NCBI RefSeq assembly: GCF_015500075.1 | Contig: NZ_CP045496.1 | Coordinates: 4,846,001-4,910,000, forward strand | Direction: 5' to 3' | From: Mesorhizobium sp. INR15 | GTDB taxonomy: Bacteria > Pseudomonadota > Alphaproteobacteria > Rhizobiales > Rhizobiaceae | DNA length: 64,000 nt | Part shown: positions 17,112 through 25,612 of the stretch, one piece after another | Layout of the letters: the number at the start of each line of letters is the position of its first letter | Numbering within the stretch: position 1 is the stretch's first letter | Made by a program: the position numbers and the translations under genes | The notes under the pieces: model-generated | The model's database searches: none | The model's input: only the letters and a program-made list of their open reading frames with translations | What the model was told of the DNA's origin: nothing

Positions 17112-18055
17112 ACGCGATCCTCGAGGGGCGTCTCGGCAATGATCGCCTGCAGCCCAGACAGCAACGCCTTCTCGGCACGGTTCATCGCCTTGTCAGCATT
17201 GACCAGCAGGAAGATGTCGATGGCCGGCGGCGCGTCATAGGGCGGCAGCCGCCAGAGCATCCCATCCGCCACATCGCGCCGCGCCACATGCAAAGGCAGC
17301 GGGCCGATGCCGAGCCCTGCGACAATCATGCGCCTGACTTCCTCCAGGCTGGAGGAGACGCCAACGACATCGGCGTCCAGCCTCGCCTCACTGCGCAGCA
17401 GCGCCACCGGGCGCAATGCATCCGCAATCGAATCGGTCTGGAAGGAGACGGACGGCTCACCGCGCAGGTCAGCCAATGTCAGTCCCGTCTTGCCATAAAA
17501 CCTGTGCCGCGGCCCGCAGAAGAAGCCGAAGAATTCCCGGTAGACCATGTGATAATCGAGCGCCGGGTCGCGCTGGCTGACCAGGCAGACGCCGAAGGAC
17601 GCGCGCCGCTCCCGCACCTGCTTGGTCACTTCGGTGCTCGCCGCCACGGAAATGGTGATGCTGGCGCGCGGATAGTTGCTGTGGAACTCCGACAGCGCGC
17701 GATCAAACAGCGGCGACACGACATGGCTGGCGGTGGCGATCATCACATGTCCCGTGACATCGTCGCTGACGCCGCGCATCAACAGCGGCAATTGCGATAT
17801 GGTGCCGAACACCTCGATGCTCTGCTCATAGAGCAGCTTGCCGACCTCGGTCAGTTCGAAGCGTGTCGCGTCGCGCTCAACCAGCCGGCGGCCAACCCGA
17901 TCCTCCAGGCGCCGCAAGGCGTTGCTGACACTCGGCTGCTTGAGGTTGAGGCGCTCGGCGGCGCGGGTGATGCTCTTGACCTCGGCGATGACAACGAAGG
18001 TCCGCAGGAGGTTCCAGTCAAGGTCCCAGACCAGGCGTTCGGGGCGCGCAACCAT
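17099..18055 (-). CDS. LysR family regulator of the adjacent catabolic operon (predicted)
   Basis: A 318-residue LysR-type transcriptional regulator. The N-terminal winged helix-turn-helix spans about residues 10-70 (LLRTFVVIAEVKSITRAAERL, with QPSVSNALRRLED as recognition helix), followed by a co-inducer-binding domain. It is transcribed away from the transporter gene at 18192, the classic arrangement in which a LysR protein controls the divergent operon in response to its substrate or a pathway intermediate. The target assignment rests on position only. Confidence 0.9.
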   Translation of the reverse strand: MVARPERLVWDLDWNLLRTFVVIAEVKSITRAAERLNLKQPSVSNALRRLEDRVGRRLVERDATRFELTEVGKLLYEQSIEVFGTISQLPLLMRGVSDDVTGHVMIATASHVVSPLFDRALSEFHSNYPRASITISVAASTEVTKQVRERRASFGVCLVSQRDPALDYHMVYREFFGFFCGPRHRFYGKTGLTLADLRGEPSVSFQTDSIADALRPVALLRSEARLDADVVGVSSSLEEVRRMIVAGLGIGPLPLHVARRDVADGMLWRLPPYDAPPAIDIFLLVNADKAMNRAEKALLSGLQAIIAETPLEDRVYSG

Positions 18056-18090
18056 TCCTGAAATCTATGCTCCTTATTCCCATTATCTAT

Positions 18091-18113
18091 TTGCGCAATG
18101 CTTCTCCAAAAGC
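18091..18113. promoter_or_regulatory. Candidate LysR operator in the divergent intergenic region
   Basis: The 136-base gap between the LysR gene and the transporter operon contains the palindrome TTGCGCAA followed at once by GCTT-N6-AAGC. LysR proteins bind imperfect inverted repeats with a T-N11-A core in such gaps. The match is loose, so this is only a candidate. Confidence 0.3.
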
Positions 18114-18191
18114 AATCATGAACGTCAGGAAAGCGGCCTTACGCCTCCCAAGAACAACAATTCGCGCTCCATCCAGAGGACAGGAAAACAG

Positions 18192-18974
18192 ATGAACAGA
18201 GTATTTTCCGGCATCGCGGTCGCGGCCCTGCTGCTTGCATCGACCTTCACTAGCGTTTCGGCCAGGGCCGATGACCTGGAGAAGATCAAGGCCGCGGGCG
18301 AATTGAAGATCTCCATGAGCGGGCAGTATCCGCCCTTCAACTTCGTCAACGACCAGAACGAGGTCGTCGGCTTCGACGCCGATATCGGCAAGGCGATCGC
18401 CGAGCGTATCGGCGTCAAGGGCACGATCATCACCACCGCCTGGGATGGCATCATCGCCGGCCTGCTTGCCAACAAATACGACACCGTCGTCGGCTCGATG
18501 ACGATCACGCCGGAGCGCGAAAAAGTCGTCGATTTCGTCGGCCCGTACTACCACGCCGGTCGCGCGGTGTTCGTCAACGAAGCATCGACGGTGAAGAGCC
18601 TGGACGAACTCAAAGGCAAGACGATTGGCGTCACGCTGGGCGAAACGCATGAGAAGTGGGCGCGCGAAAAGGGCGGGTGGGACATCCGTACCTACAAGGG
18701 CCTACCTGAACTGTTGCTGGAGCTGCGGGCCGGTCGCGTCGACGCAATCGTCGTCGATAACATTCCCGTCATGATCGCCGTCAAGGAGACGGGCGAGAAG
18801 GTCCGCCAGCTCGACACGCCCAACATCGAAGGCGGCAGCGTCGCCATCGGCATCGCCATCCGCAAGGACAATCCCGAGCTCAAGGCGGCCATGCAGAAGG
18901 CGCTGGACGGCATGATGGCCGACGGCAGCTACGAGAAGATCTCCAAGCAATGGGTTGGCAGCGACATCCGCTAA
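18192..18974 (+). CDS. ABC transporter substrate-binding protein, polar amino acid type
   Basis: A 260-residue periplasmic binding protein (SBP_bac_3 family) with a signal peptide, MNRVFSGIAVAALLLASTFTSVSARA. The mature start LEKIKAAGELKISMSGQYPPFNF and GFDADIGKAIAERIG are typical. Family members bind amino acids, opines and similar charged small molecules, with an Arg-Asp pair gripping an alpha-amino acid; here VGSMTITPEREK carries the usual TxxR-like site. First gene of a nine-gene operon. The ligand is probably an amino-acid-like or amide-like compound degraded by the enzymes downstream. Confidence 0.92.
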   Translation: MNRVFSGIAVAALLLASTFTSVSARADDLEKIKAAGELKISMSGQYPPFNFVNDQNEVVGFDADIGKAIAERIGVKGTIITTAWDGIIAGLLANKYDTVVGSMTITPEREKVVDFVGPYYHAGRAVFVNEASTVKSLDELKGKTIGVTLGETHEKWAREKGGWDIRTYKGLPELLLELRAGRVDAIVVDNIPVMIAVKETGEKVRQLDTPNIEGGSVAIGIAIRKDNPELKAAMQKALDGMMADGSYEKISKQWVGSDIR

Positions 18975-19038
18975 TTCCGCCGGTATCCTGACGTCCAAAG
19001 CCGGCTGAAGCCGAGCGTCACTCCTGCTGGACCAGCCC

Positions 19039-19686
19039 ATGGATTTCTCCTTGATGCAGCGCGTCTTCCCGTTCTTCGTGGAAGCCGCGCTGGTGACGAT
19101 CGAAATCACAGCGCTGGCCCTGATCCTGGGGCTAGCGGTCGCGGCACTGACCGCGGCCGCGCGCATGTCGAGATCAGCGGTCCTGCGCACGGCCGGCACG
19201 CTATATGTCAGCCTGTTTCGTGGAACGCCCTGCTTGATACAGCTCTTTGTGCTGTATTTCGGCGGCCCGCAGATCGGCATCAATCTGGAGCCGTTCTCGG
19301 CAGGCTTCATCGGCCTTGGCCTCAACATCGGTGCCTATATGGCGGAATCGATCCGAGGCGCGCTGGTCGCGGTCGACCGAGGCCAGACCGAGGCCGCCCG
19401 CACCATAGGCTTCAGCCGCTTCCAAACGCTGCGCAAAGTGGTGCTGCCGCAGGCCGCGCGGCTGATGATCCGGCCGCTCGGCGTCAATACGGTGGCGCTG
19501 CTTAAAGGATCGGCCCTGGTCTCGACAATCTCGGTTGTCGAACTGACTTATACGGCCCAACGCTTCATCGGCTCGACCTACAAGCCGTTCGAGATTTTTG
19601 GCGTGGCGGCCCTGCTCTACATGGTGATGGTCTATGCCGTCGCCAGGGTCGTCGACCTGCTCGACAAACGTTTCGCGATCGTCTGA
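19039..19686 (+). CDS. ABC transporter permease, polar amino acid (HEQRO) family
   Basis: A 215-residue inner membrane permease of the HisM/GlnP type, with about five membrane segments. The cytoplasmic coupling loop reads EAARTIGFSRFQTLRKVVLPQAAR, the EAA motif that contacts the ATPase. It lies 64 bases after the binding protein and 12 bases before a second, related permease, so the channel is probably a heterodimer. Part of the catabolic operon. Confidence 0.93.
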   Translation: MDFSLMQRVFPFFVEAALVTIEITALALILGLAVAALTAAARMSRSAVLRTAGTLYVSLFRGTPCLIQLFVLYFGGPQIGINLEPFSAGFIGLGLNIGAYMAESIRGALVAVDRGQTEAARTIGFSRFQTLRKVVLPQAARLMIRPLGVNTVALLKGSALVSTISVVELTYTAQRFIGSTYKPFEIFGVAALLYMVMVYAVARVVDLLDKRFAIV

Positions 19687-19698
19687 CCGGAGGGCGCG

Positions 19699-20358
19699 AT
19701 GCAAGGCTTGGATTTCTCCGTCGTTCTGCCCTACTGGGACCTGCTGCTTACCGGCGCCTGGTGGACGGCGGTGCTGACGGTTTCGGCGGGCGTGCTGAGC
19801 TTCGCCTTCGGCATCGTGTTTGCCGTCATCGTGCTCTACGCGCCGAGGGTCGTCGCCTACCCGGTGCGTGCCTTCATGTGGCTGTTCATGGGCACGCCGC
19901 TCCTGCTGCAGCTGTTCCTGATCTATTTCGGTCTGGTGCAGATCGGCATCGATATCCCAGCCCTTGCCGCCGGCATTATCGGGCTTGGCCTGCACTTCGC
20001 CGTCTACAATGCCGATATCATACGCGCCGGCATCGTCGCGGTTGATGCCGGACAGACGGAAGGCGCGCGCAGCATCGGCTTCGGCAAATGGCAGGCGCTA
20101 CGCTATGTCGTGATCCCGCAGGCTGTCCGCAACACGGCGCCACCGATCGGCGGCAATCTGATCGCGCTGTTGAAGGAATCCTCGATCGTGTCGATCATCG
20201 GCATCGCCGAATTGGTTCATTCGGCGCAACTGGCGATCAGCGAGACGTTCCGGCCATTCGAATTCTACATCACGGCGGCCGCGCTTTATTACATTTTGAA
20301 CCTCGTGCTCGAAGCAGGCCTGCGCCGGTTCGAACGCAACGTGGAGATTTCGCGATGA
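19699..20358 (+). CDS. ABC transporter permease, polar amino acid (HEQRO) family
   Basis: A 219-residue permease similar in plan to its upstream neighbour. Its EAA loop is EGARSIGFGKWQALRYVVIPQAVR, and the segment GNLIALLKESSIVSIIGIAEL is the usual one after the loop. The stop codon overlaps the ATG of the ATPase gene (ATGA), showing translational coupling. Together with the first permease it should form the membrane channel of the importer. Confidence 0.93.
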   Translation: MQGLDFSVVLPYWDLLLTGAWWTAVLTVSAGVLSFAFGIVFAVIVLYAPRVVAYPVRAFMWLFMGTPLLLQLFLIYFGLVQIGIDIPALAAGIIGLGLHFAVYNADIIRAGIVAVDAGQTEGARSIGFGKWQALRYVVIPQAVRNTAPPIGGNLIALLKESSIVSIIGIAELVHSAQLAISETFRPFEFYITAAALYYILNLVLEAGLRRFERNVEISR

Positions 20359-21119
20359 GCACGCAACAGCCAATGGTCGAGGTCCGTGGCGCACGGAAAT
20401 CATTCGGCGCCGTCGAAGTCCTCAAGGGCATCGATCTCTCGGTTGATCGCGGGCAGATCGTGGCGATCATCGGGCCGAGCGGTTCGGGCAAGAGCACGCT
20501 GCTGCGCTCCATCAACCATCTGGAATCGCTCAACGGCGGCGAGGTCTGGCTCGACGGCGTGCAGGTCAACCAGTCCTTGCACGGCCAGGCTTTCGAGCGG
20601 CACATCAACAAGGTGCGCCAGCAGATGGGCATGGTGTTCCAGCACTTCAACCTGTTCCCGCACCTGACCGTGCTCGAAAACATCACCATGGGGCCGGTGA
20701 TCCTGAAAGGCATGCCGAAGCCGCAAGCGCGTGAGCTGGCGCTTGGCCTGTTGGCCAAGGTTGGCCTCGCCGAGAAGATCGACGCCTATCCGTCGCGGCT
20801 TTCCGGCGGCCAGAAACAGCGGGTGGCCATTGCCCGCGCGCTGGCTATGCAGCCCAAGGTGATGCTGTTCGATGAAGCGACCTCGGCGCTCGATCCCGAA
20901 CTCGTCGACGAGGTCAACGCGGTGATGAAACAGCTTGCCGCCGAGCACATGACCATGCTGATCGTGACCCATGAGATGCGTTTTGCCGGCGAAGTGGCAG
21001 ACAGGGTGCTGTTCATGGACGGCGGCGTTGTCGTCGAGGAAGGCCCGCCGGCAGAGATGTTCCGCGCGCCTCGGAAGGAGCGCACCCGCAGCTTCCTCAA
21101 GAAATATCTCTCCGCATGA
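20355..21119 (+). CDS. ABC transporter ATP-binding protein, polar amino acid type
   Basis: A 254-residue ATPase that powers the importer. It has the Walker A loop GPSGSGKST, the Q-loop in VFQHFNLFPHLT, the signature LSGGQKQRVAIARA, Walker B VMLFDEATSALD and the switch His in IVTHEM, in the order seen in GlnQ/HisP proteins. The ATG overlaps the permease stop, and its own stop overlaps the ATG of the amidohydrolase gene. This back-to-back coupling ties the transporter to the enzymes and supports a single import-and-degrade unit. Confidence 0.95.
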   Translation: MSTQQPMVEVRGARKSFGAVEVLKGIDLSVDRGQIVAIIGPSGSGKSTLLRSINHLESLNGGEVWLDGVQVNQSLHGQAFERHINKVRQQMGMVFQHFNLFPHLTVLENITMGPVILKGMPKPQARELALGLLAKVGLAEKIDAYPSRLSGGQKQRVAIARALAMQPKVMLFDEATSALDPELVDEVNAVMKQLAAEHMTMLIVTHEMRFAGEVADRVLFMDGGVVVEEGPPAEMFRAPRKERTRSFLKKYLSA

Positions 21120-22768
21120 GCCAGATGATGACCAATCTTCCTACTGAATTCCCCGATTTCGGGCTGACAGCCGAGCAGCGCCGCCACGCGGTGCGCGGCC
21201 ACTATTACGAGTGGCCCGGCATGGATGGCGAGCGTGGCGAAATCTGGTGCTACAGCGACCGATTTTCCTACCGCGCCGGCGAGACGGTGACCCTTCATGT
21301 CAGCTCGACGGCCACTCAGTTCGGCATGGTGATCGTCCGGGATGGCGGCACCGAAACAAAGGCGTTCGAAACGTCGGGTATAGCGTCACGGTGGCAGGAC
21401 ACGCCCGACCAATGTTCGGCGCTGGGCTGCGGCTGGCAGGCGTCGTTTGAATTCCGTGTCGATGCCGACTGGCCGTCCGGCGCCTATCGGATCACGCTGA
21501 CAGCCGACGGCGGCGACGGCCAGCCGATCCAATGCCACCATCTTTTCATTGTCACTCCACAAGCCGGCAAGAAGCCCGGGCGCGTGCTGCAAGTGGCGGC
21601 AACAGGAACCTGGCTTGCCTACAACACCTGGGGCGGCTCCAACCACTACCAAGGCATCACCGGACCGGAGCGCAACCAATATTCCCCCGTCGTGTCGACG
21701 CAGCGTCCCTGGTGCCGTGGCTTCGTCCTACTGCCCAAAGGCGCACCGCGTGTGCCACTGGAAGTCGCGGTGCCTCCGAAAACGATACCGCGCTATCCAC
21801 ACATGGAGTGGGCACTGGCGACTGGACATTCGAAGAAATACGCTTCGTCCGGCTGGGCAAGCTATGACAGCCACATGTTCCGCTTCGCCGAACGTTCCGG
21901 CTACGCAATTGATCTCGCCAGCCAGCACGACCTGCATTTCTCGCCGGAGATTCTCGACGGCTACGACTGTGCCGTCTTCGTCGGCCACGACGAATACTGG
22001 ACATGGGAGATGCGCGACGCCGTCGACCGCTATGTCGAGCGCGGCGGCCACGCGGCACGTTTCGCCGGCAACTTCATGTGGCAGACGCGGCTGGAGGACG
22101 AGGGCCGCCGGCAGGTTTGCTACAAATACCGCGCCCGCGCCGAGGACCCGGTCTACCAGAGCGGCGACGTGACCCGCGCCACCAACTCCTGGGAAGCGCC
22201 AGAGATCGGCAGGCCGGGCTGCGCTACATTTGGGCTGAATGCGACCAGGGGCGTCTATGCCGGCTGGGGCGGCTGCGCGCCGCGCGGCGTGCGCGGCTTT
22301 CCGGTCTACAGGCCCGAGCACTGGGCCTTTGCCGGAACCGGTATCTATTACGGCGACCTGCTCGGCGCTGACAGCCATGTCTATGGCTATGAGGTGGATG
22401 GGCTCGATTTCGAGATACGCGGCGGCCTGCCCTATCCCACCGCCACCAGCGGCGCACCGGACGGCCTGCAAGTGCTGGCGGTCGGCATGGCCAGCCAGGT
22501 CGAAGAGAGCGCCGACATCCCGATCGAGGACCAGTTCCTTACCGACGAGGATGGCCGCTTCACCGCCGAAACGCTGTTTGGCGAGGCCAGCGACGCCAAT
22601 CTCGACAAGGTCAAGCGCGGCAATGGCATGATCGTCAATTTCCCGCGCGGCAAAGGTGAGGTGTTCCATGCCGGAAGCTGCGAATGGGTCGCCGGCCTGC
22701 TAAGACAAGACCCAATGGTCGAACAAGTCACCTGCAATGTCCTTGACCACTATCTCGGAAAGTCCTGA
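21116..22768 (+). CDS. N,N-dimethylformamidase beta-subunit-like amidohydrolase
   Basis: A 550-residue protein resembling the large subunit of N,N-dimethylformamidase, an iron enzyme that hydrolyses small N-substituted amides. An N-terminal beta-sandwich-like part (about 40-150) precedes the conserved domain: VAATGTWLAYNTWGGSNHY (about 155-178), then VFVGHDEYWTWEMR (about 288-300), where a Tyr is a candidate iron ligand, then FAGNFMWQTR, and a late segment HAGSCEWVAGL with a candidate Glu. Iron ligands of the true enzyme are Tyr, Tyr and Glu; I cannot place all three by eye. No small alpha subunit gene is nearby. Coupled by ATGA overlap to the ABC ATPase, so it probably acts first on the imported compound. 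Confidence 0.8.
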   Translation: MSQMMTNLPTEFPDFGLTAEQRRHAVRGHYYEWPGMDGERGEIWCYSDRFSYRAGETVTLHVSSTATQFGMVIVRDGGTETKAFETSGIASRWQDTPDQCSALGCGWQASFEFRVDADWPSGAYRITLTADGGDGQPIQCHHLFIVTPQAGKKPGRVLQVAATGTWLAYNTWGGSNHYQGITGPERNQYSPVVSTQRPWCRGFVLLPKGAPRVPLEVAVPPKTIPRYPHMEWALATGHSKKYASSGWASYDSHMFRFAERSGYAIDLASQHDLHFSPEILDGYDCAVFVGHDEYWTWEMRDAVDRYVERGGHAARFAGNFMWQTRLEDEGRRQVCYKYRARAEDPVYQSGDVTRATNSWEAPEIGRPGCATFGLNATRGVYAGWGGCAPRGVRGFPVYRPEHWAFAGTGIYYGDLLGADSHVYGYEVDGLDFEIRGGLPYPTATSGAPDGLQVLAVGMASQVEESADIPIEDQFLTDEDGRFTAETLFGEASDANLDKVKRGNGMIVNFPRGKGEVFHAGSCEWVAGLLRQDPMVEQVTCNVLDHYLGKS

Positions 22769-22769
22769 C

Positions 22770-24149
22770 ATGTCGAACGCTCTGCCCCAGGTCACCGCCG
22801 CTGACGCCCGGCGGGAATCCCATCTGTTCTATCTGTCCAGCCTGCGCCGGCCACTGATCGACCGCGCCGAGGGCATCTATATGTGGACGCAGGACGGACG
22901 CCGTTTCATCGACGGCTCGAGCGGACCGATGGTTGCCAATATCGGCCATTCCAACCGCAATGTGCTCGACGCCATGAAGCGGCAGATGGATCGCGCCACC
23001 TTCGCCTACCGTCTGCACTTCGAAAACGAACCCGCCGAGGAACTGGCCCGCGCACTGGCCGGCAAGCTGCCCGAGGGCATGGACCGTATCTTCTTCGTCT
23101 CGGGCGGCTCGGAGGCAACGGAATCCTGCATCAAGCTGGCGCGGCAATGGGCTGTTGCCACCGGCCAGCCGAGCCGCTGGAAGGTGATTACGCGCTTTCC
23201 CTCCTATCATGGCGGCACACTCGGCTCGCTTTCCATCACCGGTGACGATGCGCTGTCTGAGACTTTCACGCCCATGATGCGGGTAATGCCAACAGTGCCG
23301 GCGCCGACCACCTGGCGTGATCGCGACAACCTTTCGATGGAGCAGCGCGGCATCCGCTATGCCGACATGCTGGAGGAGAAGATCCAGGCCGAAGGGCCGG
23401 AAAGCGTGCTTGCCTTCATCATGGAACCGATCGGCGGCGCGGCGACTTCCGCCTTGGTGGCGCCCGACAGCTACTATCCGCGCATCCGCGAAATCTGTGA
23501 CCGCTACGGCATCCTGCTCATCCATGACGAGGTGATGAGCGGCGCTGGACGGACCGGCAAATTCCTCGGCGGCGACCACTGGAACTGCAAGCCCGACATT
23601 GTTGCCTTGTCGAAGGGGCTGGGCTCCGGCTACGCGCCGCTCGGCGCGCTGGCCGCGCCCATGCGGCTGGTGCAGCCGCTGCTTGCCTCCGGCGGCTTCC
23701 AGCACGGCCACACCTATGCCGGCAATCCACTGGCCTGCGCCGCCGGCCTTGCCGTGCTTGGCGAGATGGATCGCCTCGACTTGATCGCCAACGCAGCCGC
23801 CATGGGCGATGTGCTGATGGACGGACTGAAAGGATTGGCCAGGCGTTTCCCGTTCGTGGCCGATGTTCGCGGCAAGGGCCTGCTTACCGGCGCCGAGATG
23901 GTTGCCGATCCCGATACGCTGAAACCTATCGAACAGAGCAAGAAGGCTACACAACGGCTGCTTGACCTCGCCTATGAGCGTGGGCTGATCATCTATGGCC
24001 GCAGGGTCAAGGGCGGCGTCGACGGCGACAATTTCATGGTCGCCCCACCGATGATCGTCACCAGGGAACAGGTCGGCGAGATCATCTCCATCATCGGCGA
24101 TTTGCTGCAGGCGCTGGCTAACGAACTCGACCTGCCGGTCGAGGGTTGA
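22770..24149 (+). CDS. Class III PLP-dependent aminotransferase
   Basis: A 459-residue aminotransferase of the GabT/omega-amino-acid class. Landmarks are the cofactor phosphate segment SGGSEATESCIKLAR, FIMEPIGG, the aspartate in LLIHDEVMSGAGRTG, and the PLP lysine in ALSKGLGSGYAPLGA (about residue 278). These enzymes take terminal or beta amino groups to the aldehyde or ketone. I chose the ATG at 22770, one base after the upstream stop; an 11-codon longer version would overlap that gene. Followed 9 bases later by the BKACE gene, which cleaves beta-keto acids, so a beta-amino acid substrate is attractive. Confidence 0.9.
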   Translation: MSNALPQVTAADARRESHLFYLSSLRRPLIDRAEGIYMWTQDGRRFIDGSSGPMVANIGHSNRNVLDAMKRQMDRATFAYRLHFENEPAEELARALAGKLPEGMDRIFFVSGGSEATESCIKLARQWAVATGQPSRWKVITRFPSYHGGTLGSLSITGDDALSETFTPMMRVMPTVPAPTTWRDRDNLSMEQRGIRYADMLEEKIQAEGPESVLAFIMEPIGGAATSALVAPDSYYPRIREICDRYGILLIHDEVMSGAGRTGKFLGGDHWNCKPDIVALSKGLGSGYAPLGALAAPMRLVQPLLASGGFQHGHTYAGNPLACAAGLAVLGEMDRLDLIANAAAMGDVLMDGLKGLARRFPFVADVRGKGLLTGAEMVADPDTLKPIEQSKKATQRLLDLAYERGLIIYGRRVKGGVDGDNFMVAPPMIVTREQVGEIISIIGDLLQALANELDLPVEG

Positions 24150-24158
24150 GGAACAAAA

Positions 24159-25088
24159 ATGGCGCCAAGAAAAGTCATCATCACCTGCGCCGTCACCGGC
24201 TCGGTGCATACGCCATCCATGTCACCCTATCTGCCGGTGACACCGGACCAGATCGCGGGGGATGCTATCGCCGCCGCCGAAGCAGGAGCATCCATCCTGC
24301 ATCTGCATGCTCGCGACCCCAGAGATGGACGGCCAACCGCCGACCCTGATGTCTACATGCAGTTCCTGCCGCGCATCAAACAGGCGACCGATGCTGTGAT
24401 CAACATCACCACCGGCGGTTCCTCGCTGATGACGCTCGATCAACGGCTTGCGGCACCGTTGCGGGCGGAACCCGAGATGTGCTCACTCAACATGGGTTCG
24501 ATGAATTTCGCGCTGTTCCCGATGCTCGACAAGCCAAGAGAATGGCAGCACGAGTGGGAGCCGAAGCTGCTCGAAGCCACCCGTGACACCATTTTTAAGA
24601 ACACGTTCGCCGACATGGAAGGCGTGCTGGAACGGCTGGGCAAAGGTTGCGGCACACGTTTCGAATTCGAATGCTACGATGTCGGCCACCTCTATTCGCT
24701 GGCACATTTTCGCGACCGGGGCCTGGTGTCGGGACCGCTGTTCATCCAGTTCGTGCTGGGCATCCTGGGTGGCATAGGCGCCGATCCAGATAATCTCGTC
24801 CACATGAAGCGCATCGCTGACAAATTGTTCGGCGACAGCTACCAGTTCTCCGTGCTGGCCGCAGGACGCAACCAGATGCCGCTGATCTCGATTGCCGCGG
24901 CTATGGGCGGCAATGTCCGTGTCGGATTGGAAGACAGCCTTTATGACGGCCGGCAACTGGCGAAATCCAACGCCGACCAGGTGCGCCGCATCCGTGGCAT
25001 TCTCGATGGGCTTTCACTTGAAGTCGCCACACCAACCGAAGCGCGCGACATGCTGGCGCTGAAGGGTGGCGACCGGGTAGCGTTCTAG
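24159..25088 (+). CDS. BKACE family beta-keto acid cleavage enzyme (DUF849)
   Basis: A 309-residue zinc enzyme of the beta-keto acid cleavage family, which condenses a beta-keto acid with acetyl-CoA and splits it into acetoacetate and a new CoA ester. The beginning KVIITCAVTGSVHTPSMSPYLP, the metal-site segment SILHLHARDP (HxH) and VGLEDSLYDG (Glu of the active site) are typical. The family includes 3-keto-5-aminohexanoate and dehydrocarnitine cleavage enzymes; the substrate cannot be read from the sequence. Its place after an aminotransferase suggests it receives a beta-keto acid made by that enzyme. Confidence 0.92.
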   Translation: MAPRKVIITCAVTGSVHTPSMSPYLPVTPDQIAGDAIAAAEAGASILHLHARDPRDGRPTADPDVYMQFLPRIKQATDAVINITTGGSSLMTLDQRLAAPLRAEPEMCSLNMGSMNFALFPMLDKPREWQHEWEPKLLEATRDTIFKNTFADMEGVLERLGKGCGTRFEFECYDVGHLYSLAHFRDRGLVSGPLFIQFVLGILGGIGADPDNLVHMKRIADKLFGDSYQFSVLAAGRNQMPLISIAAAMGGNVRVGLEDSLYDGRQLAKSNADQVRRIRGILDGLSLEVATPTEARDMLALKGGDRVAF

Positions 25089-25090
25089 CC

Positions 25091-25612
25091 ATGACGAACC
25101 CCACCCCCGCCTCCGGTAAAATGATCATTCGCCCCGGCCGGGTGGAAGATGCCGAGACCATCCATGCCGCCATCCTGCAGCTCGGCACTCACATTGGCGC
25201 ACCCGAAGACGTCAAATCGACCGTGGATGATTTTCGCACCTACGGTTTTGGTGCGAACCCGGCGTTCTCGACGCTGATCGCAGAAGTCGATGGCGCGTTT
25301 GCCGGGCTTTGTCTCTATTTTCCGATCTTTTCGACCTGGATGGGGCGGCCCGGCGTCTATGTGCAGGACCTCTATGTCGAGGACCGCTTTCGCGGCCACA
25401 GGATCGGCGAGCGGCTGTTGCGCCGCGTGGCGGCACTATGCCGGAAGGACGGCGGCGCCTATCTCAGGCTGTCCGTCGACACCGACAATGAGGGCGCGAT
25501 CGCTTTTTACGAAAAGCTCGGCATCGCCTGGTCGAGCTACGAGCAAACGCAGAAAATCCTTGGCGAGGCCTTCTTCGCCTTTGCCGATGCCGAGGATGAG
25601 GAGCAATCATGA
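25091..25612 (+). CDS. GNAT family N-acetyltransferase
   Basis: A 173-residue acetyltransferase with the GNAT fold: motif A is VQDLYVEDRFRGHRIGERLL with the acetyl-CoA pyrophosphate loop RFRGHRIG, and motif B is NEGAIAFYEKLGI. It resembles the diamine/spermidine acetyltransferase branch in size and in the QDLYV segment, though I cannot prove that substrate. It starts 2 bases after the BKACE gene and its stop overlaps the ATG of a deacetylase-like gene, so an acetylating and a deacetylating enzyme are made as a coupled pair. Confidence 0.88.
   Translation: MTNPTPASGKMIIRPGRVEDAETIHAAILQLGTHIGAPEDVKSTVDDFRTYGFGANPAFSTLIAEVDGAFAGLCLYFPIFSTWMGRPGVYVQDLYVEDRFRGHRIGERLLRRVAALCRKDGGAYLRLSVDTDNEGAIAFYEKLGIAWSSYEQTQKILGEAFFAFADAEDEEQS

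Noticed and set aside
22728..24209. Minus-strand open frame of 493 codons opposite the class III aminotransferase
   Set aside because: Shadow of a clearly recognisable aminotransferase gene; no motif of its own.
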